NCBI RefSeq assembly: GCF_964340395.1
Contig: NC_135557.1
Span: 6,099,716-6,163,715 of the forward strand
Direction of reading: 5' to 3'
DNA length: 64,000 nucleotides
Source: Glandiceps talaboti
Taxonomy: Eukaryota > Hemichordata > Enteropneusta > Spengelidae
The stretch's first letter is position 1; each line of letters starts with the position of its first letter. The notes below the pieces were generated by a model. That model was not told the DNA's origin and ran no database searches. It was given only the letters and a program-made list of their open reading frames with translations. Shown in pieces: positions 1 to 12,555 of the stretch. Both the position numbers and the translations under genes were made by a program.

Positions 1-170
1 TGCATTGTGTTAGAGGGAAGGTTTTATGGTTGATATTTGTTCTCCAAGGTGTCCTGAACAAGATTCCACCGGGTGCCACCCTGGCACCCTTGAACATTTT
101 TTTTAATTTGCATAAATTAAAAAATGATATATTTATGTTGATTTTGGCCATTTGGTAGCACATCTATACA
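1..170. repeat. Left arm of the long inverted repeat
   Basis: It is near-complementary to 4195-4364, with small indels and roughly 80% match by eye. It ends with the shared GCCATTTGGTAGCACAT / GCCATCTAGTAGCACAT block. Confidence 0.75.
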
Positions 171-810
171 ACATTACCATGTATGAATGGTCAATATTTG
201 TGAAAACAACTTCTTTTTAATGGTGAAATACAATATAAATACTTATTAGACAATTAGCATCTTCCAAAGATAAAAAATAATACAATTTGCATAATTTGCA
301 TAAATCGTGAATGGCATTTTGGATGATCTTGATTTTTCAATATACTCGAAATGCAATACTTGGATATATTGTGAAAACAGTTATGTTTTGTGATACAATA
401 GTGTATATACTAATTAGATGATTAGCAACTTCCAAAGATAAAAAATAATCATATGATTTGCAAATTTGCATAAATTGCAAATAGATATTTTTGATGATCA
501 CCTCATAATATTTCAATATACCTGAAATGCAATACCTGGATATATTGTGAAAACAACTACTTTTTAATGATACAATTCAGTGTAAGTAATAATTAGATAT
601 TAGCAAATTCAAAAGATAAAAAACAAGCTGATTTGCATAATTTGCATAAATTGTAAATGGGTATTTTGTGTGAACTTTGTCATTTTTCAATATACTTGAA
701 ATGCAATAACTACCAATACTTTTTAATGATGCAATACAGTGTAAGTACTAATTAGATAATTAGCAACTTCCATAGATACATTAGATAGGAATTTGTCTCA
801 TTGTCAAGCA
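170..810. repeat. Subterminal ~170-bp tandem repeats with TTTGCATAA motifs
   Basis: About four degenerate units follow the left arm. Recurring words are CTTCCAAAGATAAAAAATAA, paired TTTGCATAA, TTTCAATATAC and TGGATATATTGTGAAAACA. A comparable series of ~168-bp units lies inside the right arm (about 3690-4195). Confidence 0.65.
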
Positions 811-2953
811 TGTACTTTCTGTAAAATATAAAATGTTTAAATTAAATTGTTCTATTTGAACATATAAACTTAATTAATCTAATTATATAGCTATATGAGT
901 GTCGATCTGAAGATTGAAATATTAAATATCGAACACACACGTATACATTTATAAGCAGTAAAACATTTAGTTCTCTGATAACAGTATTAGTCTAATGATA
1001 AGTTACATGAGCATGTATGATAGGTGTCATGTTAAACTTTTGAGTTTACTGAAGAAAAAACGTCTTTAAGCATATATTGCTTAACACATACACTCCAAAC
1101 ATACTGTTTCTGGAGTATAGCAACACCAACTTGTATATATTATTATACAGGAAAATGGCCATTTCTGTACAATGGAAGACGGTGTACTTATAAATGTCGG
1201 TCCAGATAGAATTAAAAATCATTGTTAGCCCTAGTAAACAACGAGGGATATTTTACATGAAAACCTAGAGAGTTGATAAACACCTGCCTTAACTCTGCAT
1301 TGTTACAAGACCTTGTGATTGGACTTTTAAATCAATGTATCTTATCTCACATGTTCTGGAACGTATATCCAGTCATAGTAATTACATGATGAACTAACTT
1401 AAAAGAGGTGATCCCATGGAAAACAATTTTTTTTTTTTGGAATACTACCAGAACTTTGTTTACCATGTAACCCTAAAAATCCACATCGTGGACACTGCAC
1501 AAAACATTCAATGCCAAACAGTGGACAAAACATTTCACACAGTTATGAAATAAAATCTCTACAAATATCTGATAAACTTCTAGATAATAGTTCGATACTG
1601 CAGATTCACAGTGCAGCAATAATTGTTCTGGATATTTCATCAGCTAAATCATGATTCACAAGTAGACGGTGTATTTGCAGAATTTGTTACTGAGATTATT
1701 ATTATTATTATTATTATTATTCTTTATTTCAGGCCAGCGGCCCATACAAATAAAAAGAAAAGAAAAAGCACTAAAATGATTGAAGGTAACCCCATTCATA
1801 TTTAGAATTACATTGAACTCGATGAGTATTTTCTCAGCCACATCAATGACAATAAGGTAGACTCAATAGTTGTATAAGAGGGAGGTAATAGGGGAATTGG
1901 AGTGGGCCGGTAACCTTTTACAAATCAGTTCTCGAGAACGACAATATTTTGAAACGGGGGTAGGGGAGGGTTACATTTTACTCTAAAGGGCTGTAAGTTT
2001 ATCACACAGGTTCATTATGCATGTCTACACCAAAACGACGTAATCCTAATGTAATCCTGAATAATTAACAACCAAACTGAGAATCACTATCTTTCTCGGT
2101 ACGTAAATACTGGTAAGACGTAAGACAAAAAGGAATAAAACAAGGGTTGAATTTGGTTACCGAGAGTAACTGTGCTGTTTGATACCCCGTTGAAATATAC
2201 TGAATGAGTTGAATGAGGCTTTGTATATATACTGTGCGTTTATATAATTTGTAAACTGTAAATGTACTTGCATGTCCCGTGACTCGAGTATTCAGAGAGC
2301 CGTGCTGTACGTACCTACATGTTTTTCCATGTTCCATAAGTTACCATTCAAAGGTTGACTAAAAATATTCCAAGACATTGTGCCATGTATATATTTGTCA
2401 ACAAAAAATTTGACCCAATAATTATATTGCAAACGCATACTACTGAGCTACGTGTTGAGAGACTGTTTACTGTGACCTGTTCTGATCTAGCTCTTAGTCC
2501 TATAATCCTATCATATGTGTTCCGATAGTCCGATGATGTGTCGTAGCAACTTTTTTATGTCTGAGCATAACACTTTTACAAGAAACTGCAGAATTTACAT
2601 TGAGTAGTTTGAATCAAACGTATAGAGAACGTCAGTGTGACCATAGACCTGGCACATGGTGTAACAACGTCAATGTGGCTACAAGTTCATCAACACACAA
2701 CAAGATGGACATTTGGGAATTTTGTGAAAGTCTCCCAAAAGCATACCGACCAAAACTATGACATATATAAATAAAAATATTTTTATCCAAGTTTGAACAG
2801 TGTTGAGTATGCCACTACATAAATATGCTTACCACTGGTGATTCAATACTGTGCAGAATATATGATTTTATGATTAAGTCGTTATATCTTACAAACAAAT
2901 TTCAAAAAATGTTTAAGTTGCAGGTAAGAGTTAAATCTGGCATATATAAACTA

Positions 2954-3583
2954 CAGTAAAACGTCGATTATCCGAACGTCGAATATCCGTATTGATCGGT
3001 CATCCGAACTGACTATGTGTCCCCCGGAAAAATCTATTGTTCTACTGTCAAAGTAATGTTTCGGTAAAAATGTGAAGTTTGATGAATGACGATTGACATG
3101 TGAATGAGCGCGGATTGTCTTTGAGCTACAGTGTGTATTGTTTGTAAACAATCACTATCCACCCCTTGAATGACGTGATGTTAATGACGTACGGTAAAAC
3201 AAAAGACGACTACATCGAGTGCATTGGAACGATCACACCTTCAATAACATCTCAATAAAATTGATCTCCTATTGACCGCCCCGTTGTCTTTTGTCTTTTG
3301 TACGATTCATAAAAGATTTGAAATGATTGTGAAATGGTGAGAACGACATGTCACCCCCTGACTATAGTGTCGACTTTCAAACAACTTGTCGGCATGAGAT
3401 GTAACGCAACCGTAGTTGCGGCATTGCTACTTTGACCACTGACTGTGATACCGAAAAGATGATTGTCGGCCAGAAGTGAAAGGAGTTTCGTTTCGCACGG
3501 CGAAGCAGCAGCTATGTTTTCTGACCGCATATCCGAACTAAATGCATGTCCCCGTAAGTGTTCGGATAATCGACGTTTTACTG
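2954..3583. mobile_element. pogo/Tigger-like MITE, 630 bp
   Basis: Perfect 24-bp terminal inverted repeats begin CAGTAAAACGTCGATTATCC at 2954 and end with the complement at 3583. Both ends are flanked by TA (2952-2953 and 3584-3585). The CAGT start, the TTATCCG core and the TA target duplication are typical of the pogo/Tigger branch of Tc1/mariner transposons. Partial inverted similarity continues inward (ATCCGAACT followed by TGTCCCC on both sides). There is no transposase reading frame, so this is a non-autonomous copy. It lies nested in the foldback element. Confidence 0.85.
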
Positions 3584-4194
3584 TACAAAGAAGATACTGA
3601 AAAATATAGAGAAAAACTCTATCACCTCTCTTGTCCCTAGAGACATTGTAGAACAGTCCTAATTGTTCTTACAATTAAGCTAGGTTTATCATTTACAGAT
3701 ATGCAATTTATGCAATTTATGCAAATTAAGGTATTATTTTATGAATTGTTAATTCTTTTATTTCAAAACTTATCTTTATTCCTTCTTTGTTTCATACCTT
3801 TAAAATAGTTACTCAAGTTTATGATTCAGATTTAGTGAAACAATAATCAATTCTGCCTGGTACTGATATGCTGCAAGTATAATTTGTTTGTAATTTAAGC
3901 AAATTACTCATTATTTTACTATATTTCTTTTTATTTTCAGCATACCTTATTTCTTGTTTCATTCCTTCACAACATTTATCATAGTTAATGATTCAAATTC
4001 CATGAATCTATCACAAATATTGCCTGCTTTTAAATATTAGCTTCAAAATGTTCTTATTCTGTGCAATTTATGCAAATTATGCTAATTACCAATTATTTTT
4101 TAATTGATTTCCTTGTTATTTTTTAACCCAGTACTATTTTACAACTTTAAGGTAAAGATGTGTGCAATATAAAACTCATTTACACATGATAATA

Positions 4195-4364
4195 TTCTAT
4201 ATATGTGCTACTAGATGGCCAAAATTGACATAAATTGGCCATTTTTAATTTATGCAAATTAAAAAAAATTGCTCAACTCTGCCTGGGTGGCACCCACCAG
4301 ATTCTTGTTCAGGACACTGGAGAACAAATATCAACCATAAAACCTTCCATCTAAGACAATGCAA
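4195..4364. repeat. Right arm of the long inverted repeat
   Basis: This is the inverted copy of 1-170. It holds GGTGGCACCC, CTTGTTCAGGACAC and AGAACAAATATCAACCATAA, each matching the left arm on the opposite strand. Confidence 0.75.
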
Positions 4365-6913
4365 GGTAGGGTGGTCTGGCAACTGGACTAATAATGTGTG
4401 TATGGATTGTCTGTCATACAGTTCTTTTAATTTCTCTTTGTTATATTATTTAATCTAAAATCACATTTTGTATCTATTTCTGTCCATTCCTCCTCCATAT
4501 TTATTAATTTTAAGGTCTGTTTGACATATGTTTCCCAGTTATGATTCCCCAGCCTCTCCATTTCTATACTAAGTTGGAATGCTTCATTTCCAAGATAATC
4601 TGTTGGTTTCTGTTTAATATGTATCCAATAAGTTTACTGCTTTCACTGAGCTAAATGAAATAGGGGTTACGTCCTAGCTCTGGTAAATATGTTAAATTGG
4701 ATGGCTTGGGGATAACCTGGAGTAAACATTTACAGAATCCTGTATACATTTTTTCATTGGGATTTGTAGTTTAAGCCTTGTTGGGTTTTCCTGTAATGTT
4801 TAGCTTAATGCCTAGATAGGCCTAACACGATTGTGTGGTTCCGGTTACCCTACCCCACCTAGTTTTTTCATGCCAACCCGAAACATTTTTTACGTATTTG
4901 AGAAAAAAAGAATAAAATAATCGCGAAAATTGTAAAGTCTCGCAAGAAATAGTAGATGCGGAAACTGACATGAAACTGTTCTTCCAATCTGTAACGGTTG
5001 TACATCTGATGAGAAGAAACCAATAACACAAAGAACACATGGATAACAACGGAAAACTACCTGAAGTAGACATTTACATATGATAAAAATATTTTAAAAG
5101 TAAAAAATTCTACCTACCCCACGTATGTATGTATGTATGTATGTATGTATGTGTGTGATGTGTGTGTGTGCGTGCGTGCGTGCGTGCGTGTGTGTGTGTA
5201 TGCGTGCATGCATAACGTTTTGTGATATCAAATTTCCCAGAGCAGAATGTGTACACTGAGATGTTTTTATTTTGTAAAGTTTTCATAAAAATAATATTTG
5301 AATCTTCATTCCATATATACATACTATTTGTTTTATTGCAATGCTTACTGACAGGATTATTTTTGATAGATTGTGTTTGTGTTGCCTCAGATACCATCAT
5401 CCTATTTGTCTTAAGATAAAATGAAATTGGCAGTGATCAGACAAAATAGTATTTAAATCATGTACCAGTAAATGGTTAATTTTAGAGTATAGGCTTTAGC
5501 TTACAATGGTGTAGTCAACAGTGTTATAGCCATTAGGCTGGTGACATGAATTTACCTGTTTTATCTCCTATGCATCTACCATTCAGGATAATATATATTC
5601 ACCCTTATTAGCACATTTCCTTTTATCGAGCAGCCAAAAACTTTAGCGCCATAAATTTTTCTCAATTACCTGTCTACAAAAACGCCATCAAACAGACACC
5701 TGTTAAACAGTGGCAGATTTTCGCCAGAAAAAGTGAGGAGACATTTTTAAATCTTGAGCGAATACTTGGTTATAAATCCGGACGCCATATTATTTTGACT
5801 TGCCGATATATTAATACTTTATTTACTAAAGGAAAAATATCGAATCTCGCACGTTTTCTCCGAATCGGAGAAAGAGATTTCAAAACATATTAGCAGAGTC
5901 ATATTCGTATTAATCAGTGTTTTGATTGCTATTTATAGGATTCGGTGTTGTTGATGATTCTATAGGAATACGATAATATATCGTGCATTTATTGCTCTTA
6001 TTTTAGAATCATGTGTTAGGGTAAAATTATGAATGAAAGAAACATCAAAAATCAGCCTGGCAAGTCAGGGAGAGCGATGAGTCAGTGTTCTGTACCGGAC
6101 AGGAGTTCTACCTTGTAATAACGCTTGTACAGAATCCTGCATTGTGACACAGTGTGGCAACATTATTTAGTTTTAGAATTCTTGATTTAAGTTTACGTTA
6201 CATTAATTCCTCATAGGAAAATAAAAACAAGTGAGAAAGAGGAAATCAGTTGTCATCAGAGTGTTGTTAAAAGATGATAAGTTGAATCAAGTCTTCATAA
6301 TCCTAAAAGTATTCTACTTACCTCACTCAATTCCGAATATCTTGTCTTTGACGTAATGTATAACTTCTGTAGTGACAGGAAAATTGTCTAATTTGCTGAA
6401 ATCAGGCACTCTATATTCATTTTTTGGCATCAGGGGGCCTCGTCTTTGACATCTTAGTTTACAGCTGTAAAGTTAGCATTAGTTCATAAACTCATAGCTA
6501 CCAAGCTTCGTTAATCCCGTACTTCCAGGATAGGGACGCTTCCCCCGCCTTAAATGTCTGTATGTTGTGTTTATTCCAAAAAGCTGAATAGCGTGCTGGA
6601 CGCAATATGGCCATTGCATCATATTTTGTTTGACATTTGCCGCTTTCTAAAAGATTGGTAACGCATTTCACTTGTTCTGGAGGGAGAGATAATCAGCTTA
6701 TCATAGACAATATAGATCCGGTTACAGTAGTGCCGAAGTCTATACTGAAAGATTTTGCTGTTTTCAGATTTCCAGTATAATTTCTAAAATGTATTAACAT
6801 ATTTAAATGAAGCATAAACTACAAATCAAATGGTTATAAAACGTTATATAACTTTAATTTGTGTTTCAATATTTACATAAATAAACTAATACAAAATCAA
6901 TCAAATTCATTCC
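4365..6913. other. Intergenic stretch, no gene recognised
   Basis: No coding pattern, splice-bounded exon or RNA gene is recognisable here. The only structured piece is a compound (GTAT)/(GT)/(GTGC) microsatellite at 5121-5212. Short open frames on both strands have no family signature. Confidence 0.5.
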
Positions 6914-7060
6914 AGCTATCGAAACCTTGCAAACTGTATTGCTGACATCAAGAAGTGGATGACATCTAATAAACTCCAGTTAAATGATTGTCAAAACAAA
7001 AGCAATACTAAATTATCAGCATCCAGATTGCGTTTATCAAAAACCTTGGAACCACACTTC
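6914..7060 (+). pseudogene. LINE reverse-transcriptase fragment (CR1/L2-like)
   Basis: Reading AGC TAT CGA onward gives NLANCIADIKKWMTSNKLQL, the C-terminal RT block of CR1/L2/jockey-type LINEs (pattern L..CI.DI..WM..NKL.LN). Similarity fades after ~50 codons and stops follow. This is a short orphan fragment without flanking RT motifs. Confidence 0.7.
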
Positions 7061-7334
7061 TAATTTTAATATGTCAGAGTCTGAGCACAAACAAAATATT
7101 TAATTACCCCTCGGGAAATTAGCTTTAGTTAGTCGTCACTTCCTCTCTCAACATCCTACTGAGTTTCACTTAAACTATAATTTTAACTATCTCACATATA
7201 TCCATCTGCTGTCAAAAGGATTAGCAATTGACTTCAAACGTTGAGGCCGAAATAGTCATCATAAATCACCAGTTGCCACCAGAATATGAAAGGTTTTTTT
7301 TGCGATTTCGTTATTGAATTTAGTTGAAGCCAGC

Positions 7335-7366
7335 AAACAAACAAACAAACAAACAAACAAACAAAC
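7335..7366. repeat. (AAAC)n microsatellite
   Basis: An uninterrupted run of the tetranucleotide; shorter versions lie at the same place in repeat copies 2 and 3. Confidence 0.9.
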
Positions 7367-7958
7367 ATATTTTACAATAGATTAATATTACTATGTCTAT
7401 CTTGCATTTAATATTGATATCACATGTTATTATTTTCTTTATCTTTCTTTTTTAAACTTAAATTAGTAACACAAATAATTTGGCGGTATTATTGAATATT
7501 TTTAATGTTAGTTATACAAAGCTAGTGTGATTGTTGATGGATGTGACAGTGTATATGTTCGAATCCCCTACTCCATCTCTGCCATTTCTATCCTCTTGAT
7601 TCCATCTTTCCCCCACCGTTGTCCCGTCCCTCTCCAATGCCCCATTCTTTCATTATTAACACCCCACGTGTTTCCGTATACCAGTCATTCTCTCTCACAG
7701 TTGAAAAAGCGTGTTCGTTGATATATGTAAAAGTGTTTGGTTTTACCCCTTCATCCCTTTCTCCCCTCTCCTCTCTAGCCTTTGCTTTACTCCCATTCTC
7801 TCTGCTTTATAGTTTCTGTGTATGTGTAAGACTCCTAATCCCCATTTCACCCCCTCCTCTTTCCACCTTTCTGAGTCGTTACTAAGATTTACATCTCTGT
7901 CAGTCCCTAATATATTTTATCTACATGTATTTTTCGTTGTGGCACTGTTTTAATTTAC

Positions 7959-7959
<1 letters not shown>

Positions 7960-8049
<90 letters not shown>

Positions 8050-8175
8050 GTGTACATTGTATGTATGTATGTATGTATGTATGTATGTATGTATGTATCT
8101 GGCTGCCTGCCTGTCTGTCTGTTTTTGTCTGTCTGTCTGTCTGTTTTTGTCTGTATGTCTATCTGTCGGACAGGT
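7960..8175. repeat. (CTGT)n / (GTAT)n compound microsatellite
   Basis: Over 20 copies of CTGT run to ~8046, followed by (GTAT)n at 8060-8098 and more CTGT-rich sequence. Confidence 0.95.
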
Positions 8176-8640
8176 TCTCAACGTATTTATCTACCTTTCT
8201 TTCTTTGAGCCTTAGTCACTAGTCAACATTTTGAAATAAAACCCGATAGAATGATGCAATTCTCTGTTGTTCTTTATGTATCCATATGTTTTCAAAAGGC
8301 TTAGTGAATGACTTCAAACATTAAGGCCGAAATATTCATTATAAATTACTAGTACCCTTTGTCATCAGAATACGAAAGGTTGCGATTCAACTATTGAATT
8401 CAGTTGAAGCAAACAAACAAACATATGGTACAATAATATTAATACTACCTCTAGCTGTATCTTGCATTTCCTATAGCCTATTATTAGTATCTTTATCTTT
8501 AGGTCCTTATTTCTAAACAAGTTAAAATTGGGAATTTGGTAACTCAAATAACTTATTATATTAAAATGTTGGTTATCAAAACCAAGTGTGATTGTTGATG
8601 GATGTGACTGTATATGTTTTTGACTCTCACTTCTGAAGCC

Positions 8641-8778
<138 letters not shown>

Positions 8779-9195
8779 GATCGATTTTCCTATTTCTTAT
8801 TATATGCACATTTCTTTCCGTATACAAGCCATTCTCTCTCATAGTTGAAAACAGTATGTTCGTTGGTGAATATGAATGTAACAGCGTTTAGTTCTACCTA
8901 TTCACCCCTTTGGTTCTCCTCTCTTCTCTTTAGCCATCTCTCTTTCCGTACTCTCATTTTTTTTACACTTTTAAAAGGCAATATTCGTTTCTGTCTATGC
9001 GTGTGGCTCTCCTCCCAATACCAATTTCTCCCTCCTTTTCACCTCTGATTCTTGTCAAAGGGCTTCTCTTTTCATTTCCTCGACCACTCTGTCAGTCCCT
9101 ACTATACCCTTTTCGAAATGCCCTTTTCATTGTATCATATCTGTTAGTGTATGTTTTTCTGTCCGCCAGTCTGTACATTTGTGTGTCTGCCTTTG

Positions 9196-9197
<2 letters not shown>

Positions 9198-9255
<58 letters not shown>
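9198..9255. repeat. (CTGT)n microsatellite
   Basis: About 14 copies, placed in copy 2 where copy 1 has its own (CTGT)n. Confidence 0.95.
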
Positions 9256-9256
<1 letters not shown>

Positions 9257-9592
9257 CCTCTAAAGCTCTGTATTTATCTACATTTTTCTCCAAGCCTTTC
9301 GACGAGTAGTATTAGTTTCTACTCACTAGTGAAATCTTAAAATTTCAAAAGGTCCACTGAAACATGCAATCTAATGTTGTTCTTTTATGTGTCCATCTGC
9401 TATCAATAGGATGAGTAACTGACTTCAAACGCCGACGCCGAGATATTCATCATAAAATACCCTTTGTAACCAGAATACGAAAGGTTATTAAGATTCAACT
9501 ATTGAATTCAGTTGAAGCAAACAGACATATTGTACATTAGTTTAATATTACTACCTTCATCTGTATCTTGCATTTAAAATATCACATTATTT

Positions 9593-9593
<1 letters not shown>

Positions 9594-9680
<87 letters not shown>

Positions 9681-9682
9681 TG
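9594..9682. repeat. (TTTC)n microsatellite
   Basis: About 22 tetranucleotide copies at the truncated end of copy 3 of the 1.1-kb unit. Confidence 0.95.
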
Positions 9683-9929
9683 TCTTTAAGCATTTTCACT
9701 TGCCTACCTTTCCCTGTTTTTATATTTGCAATGTACAGCATTTCATTGTTGCTAAGTGTGTGATCTTGAAACTTAGCATATTTGCATACAATGTTTGAAT
9801 GTCTATCCATTTACCTACCCATTCCTGTTGTTATGTATTAACTTTGCAATACAGTATACGCATAATTTGACCATTACTAACGACGCTGTCATGTTGCTAT
9901 GCAAAATTGGATACATTTTTTGAATGTTC

Positions 9930-10140
9930 ATTTACTTGATATTGTTATCTCTGAAAGATATTCTGGAATGTGGCTTTTGCTATTGGCACGGTCATAGTTG
10001 CTAGGGAAAGGTGTGTCAAAATATGTTGACCAATATCTGCAGAATAAGATCACCACGCCAAATTTCAGCCTCATTAACCATGTAGGGTATAGAGATAACA
10101 TTAAAAAACACATTGAAGAAATATTGAATATTGAAAAGTA
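9930..10140. repeat. Interspersed repeat, related to 29.83-30.12 kb
   Basis: The sequence around GCACGGTCATAGTTGCTAGG and ATCTGCAGAATAA matches, in the opposite orientation, the block near 29.93-30.09 kb. I infer an old interspersed repeat with no coding content. Confidence 0.5.
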
Positions 10141-10496
10141 ATTTATTTGCATGTCAGTGCTAGATTTATAATTTCTGGAATACATAATAATGTACAGTAG
10201 GTCTGTAATTAAAGATTTTTTAAAACCAAAAAGTCACATTTTTTGTAAATTATTTGCACATCACTGTCGTGGTTACCGTGTCGTGTACAATCCATCATCT
10301 ATACATCCCAAAGAATATCCAAATAAAATTCAGGTTAATCAAAGTTTTATTATCCAAAATAATTGTTTTGATCCAAACACACATCTTTTATATCTGGTTC
10401 GATACTGTTCATTTAACCTATTTTCCATCTGCACACCCTAAGTAATGTGCCCATCAAATATTGGGGCAATTGGTCATTTCTAGACTTAAATCTTTC

Positions 10497-10497
<1 letters not shown>

Positions 10498-10559
<62 letters not shown>

Positions 10560-10641
10560 GTCTGTCTGTCTGTCTCTCTGTCTGTCGGTCTGTCTGTCTC
10601 TGTCTGTCTGTATGCATGTCTGTCTCCGTCTCTGTCTTTCA

Positions 10642-10703
<62 letters not shown>
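10498..10703. repeat. (CTGT)n followed by (CA)n
   Basis: A (CTGT)n tract to ~10616 with a few CTCT interruptions is followed by about 30 CA dinucleotides at 10643-10703. Confidence 0.95.
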
Positions 10704-10704
<1 letters not shown>

Positions 10705-11749
10705 CACCACTTCCATGCCTACAACACTACTGAACATGTTCAGTTGTGCTAAAAAAAATCCGCAGAAAGATGACCCCAACAACCTACAAAATTACAGGAC
10801 ATTGCCAAACTTACCCGCATTCCTGTCAAAAATTCTGGAAAAAGTATTAGCACATGAACTCCACGCGATCTCCAAACCAACGGCTTTACTACATGCAAAG
10901 ATGGAATTTACATACGGGAAACATCACAGTGCAGAAACAACTATCACATGTGTTTATAATGCGTGATACTCTTCATATCATTCTATTGTTGGACACCAAG
11001 TTGTTATACTTGCCCTATTAGATGTCTGCAGCATTTGACACCAAGTTGTTGTACTTGCCCTATTAGATGTCTGCAGCATTTGACACGATAAGCCACCAAA
11101 TTCTAATAGAATGCATAAACGGTTTTGGATAGATGGCAAAGCACTTTCCTCCTCCACGTTCAAGTAATAACATGACTTGTGATGGTTGACAAAGCAATGC
11201 GAAGTCCACGTACCTGTCCTAGTCTCAACTTCGGAATTCCACACGGACCATTCCTATGCCTCACATACTCTTTACCCCTTATGTCGTACCATTGGAGGAG
11301 CATATTTCACAACACAATTTCAACTGTATGATGTATGCTGACGACACTCAACTTTGCTGATGATGAAATGATCGATCACAATGCATTGATGACATACGAA
11401 CATGATATGCATCCAATAAACGGCGAAACGACAGTTTGACAAAGATAGTCCACTTTTCACGAAGGTTCAACCAAAACGTTCCTTTACTGTGTATAAAAAT
11501 CAGGGACAGCACTGGTACACATTATCGACAGCACGTGATCTTACGGTTATAATTGCCTTGGAACTTATAACCCGCTATGTAAACAAGACCTATAGAGCAG
11601 CATCCCGAACCATTCGAAACATCGGTCAAATTCGGAAGTACCTCGACAACGCCAGTACTGAAAGGCCAATATATGCATTTGTTACCTCTAGCCTTGCTGC
11701 AATTCCATTCTCTACGGCGGCTTACCAGACAATGAGATTCACAAACTAT

Positions 11750-11965
11750 GGTTGCGTGCAGAACACAGCTGCCTAACTATGAATGAGTGCAGAATAGAGC
11801 TGCCAAACTATGAATGTGTGCAGAATAGAGCTGCCAAACTATGAATGTGTACAGAATAGAGCTGCCAAACTATGAATGTGTGCAGAATAGAGCTGCCGAA
11901 ATATGAATGTGTACAGAATAGAGCTGCCATACTATGAATGTGTACGTGTGCTGAATAGAGCTGCT
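11750..11965. repeat. ~31-bp minisatellite arising within the LINE
   Basis: About six tandem units contain GCAGAATAGAGCTGCCAAAC followed by TATGAATGTGT. Read on the + strand, the unit contains QNRAAKL, the conserved C-terminal LINE motif, so the array grew from LINE coding sequence. Confidence 0.8.
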
Positions 11966-12089
11966 AGACTTAATAATGTCTAGAGATTTCTTTAAGAGAT
12001 TTTCGCGTGCCTTAAGTTATGTTTTGTAATCGTTTCTTGAATTGTATACATGTTTTAACTCTTTAGAGTCAGTACACGACTTTAATCTG

Positions 12090-12110
12090 TTTTGTTTTGT
12101 TTTGTTTTGT
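12090..12110. repeat. (TTTTG)n microsatellite in LINE 3' region
   Basis: Four TTTTG units. Confidence 0.8.
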
Positions 12111-12241
12111 ATATTCATCGAGTTACTCATTACTTTGTGTTTTATGTACTTTTTAAAGATATTTTTATGGCTCCATGAAAAACAGCAACTACTTTGTAGA
12201 AAGCTGATTGGAATTCAATAAAGAATAAGAATAAGAATAAG

Positions 12242-12518
12242 TCAGTCTTCATGGTGTATTTATTTGTCAATATATACGTACTATTTCGGAAGGTTTATTT
12301 TATTTCTGATTTGTTCTTTTGACGAAAAAGTAGGTCACAAACACAGGGCATTTAAAAAAGTCATTTGATTTAAATTTTTAATTTGCATGAACTTGAATTG
12401 ACCCAGTCGGCGTCCGTGAATCTTGAGGTGTCTTGGCAATACTACTGATCGTGTTTTCTTTGATTTGTCGTTGATTTTGCTAGTTAAAATTTTCACAACT
12501 GTTCAATATTTGTGATGA

Positions 12519-12555
<37 letters not shown>

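Larger units (their letters stand above)
1..4364. mobile_element. Long terminal-inverted-repeat (foldback) element, non-coding
   Basis: The first ~170 bases (1-170) reappear inverted at about 4195-4364. Both copies carry the sequence around TTATGGTTGATATTTGTTCT, the GTGTCCTGAACAAGA stretch, a GGGTGCCACCC core and the TTTTGGCCAT block. Inside each arm lie degenerate ~165-175-bp tandem units containing paired TTTGCATAA motifs; on the left the CTTCCAAAGATAAAA motif recurs near 261, 430 and 767. The interior (about 810-2950 and 3590-3690) has no coding pattern that I recognise. The left end probably lies just outside the window, because the right arm pairs up to its first base. I infer a large non-autonomous foldback element; the target duplication cannot be seen. 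Confidence 0.7.
10745..12241 (+). pseudogene. Decayed CR1/L2-like LINE, RT segment and 3' end
   Basis: Reading fragments follow the order of a CR1/L2-type reverse transcriptase: LQNYRTLPNLPAFLSKILEK near 10785-10845, then HHSAETT, LALLDV with AAFDTISHQIL near 11010-11105, an ADDTQL motif near 11340, and the C-terminal IRNIGQIRKYLDNAS block near 11610-11660. Many stops and frameshifts separate them. The copy ends in AATAAAG plus AATAAG repeats at 12218-12241, a typical microsatellite-like LINE 3' terminus. A tandem duplication (~46 bp, about 10990-11085) and a ~31-bp minisatellite interrupt it. It cannot encode a working enzyme. Confidence 0.8.

Noticed and set aside
7540-7575. tRNA B-box match GTTCGAATCCCC in repeat copy 1
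   Set aside because: No A-box at the right distance, and the match is lost in copy 2; probably chance.
7921-8215. Cys/Leu/Val-rich and Thr/Asp/Arg-rich frames
   Set aside because: Translation of (CTGT)n and (GTAT)n microsatellites on both strands. The same applies to the frames over (TC)n, (TTTC)n, (CA)n, (TATC)n, (CATA)n, (GA)n and (TTGA)n tracts.
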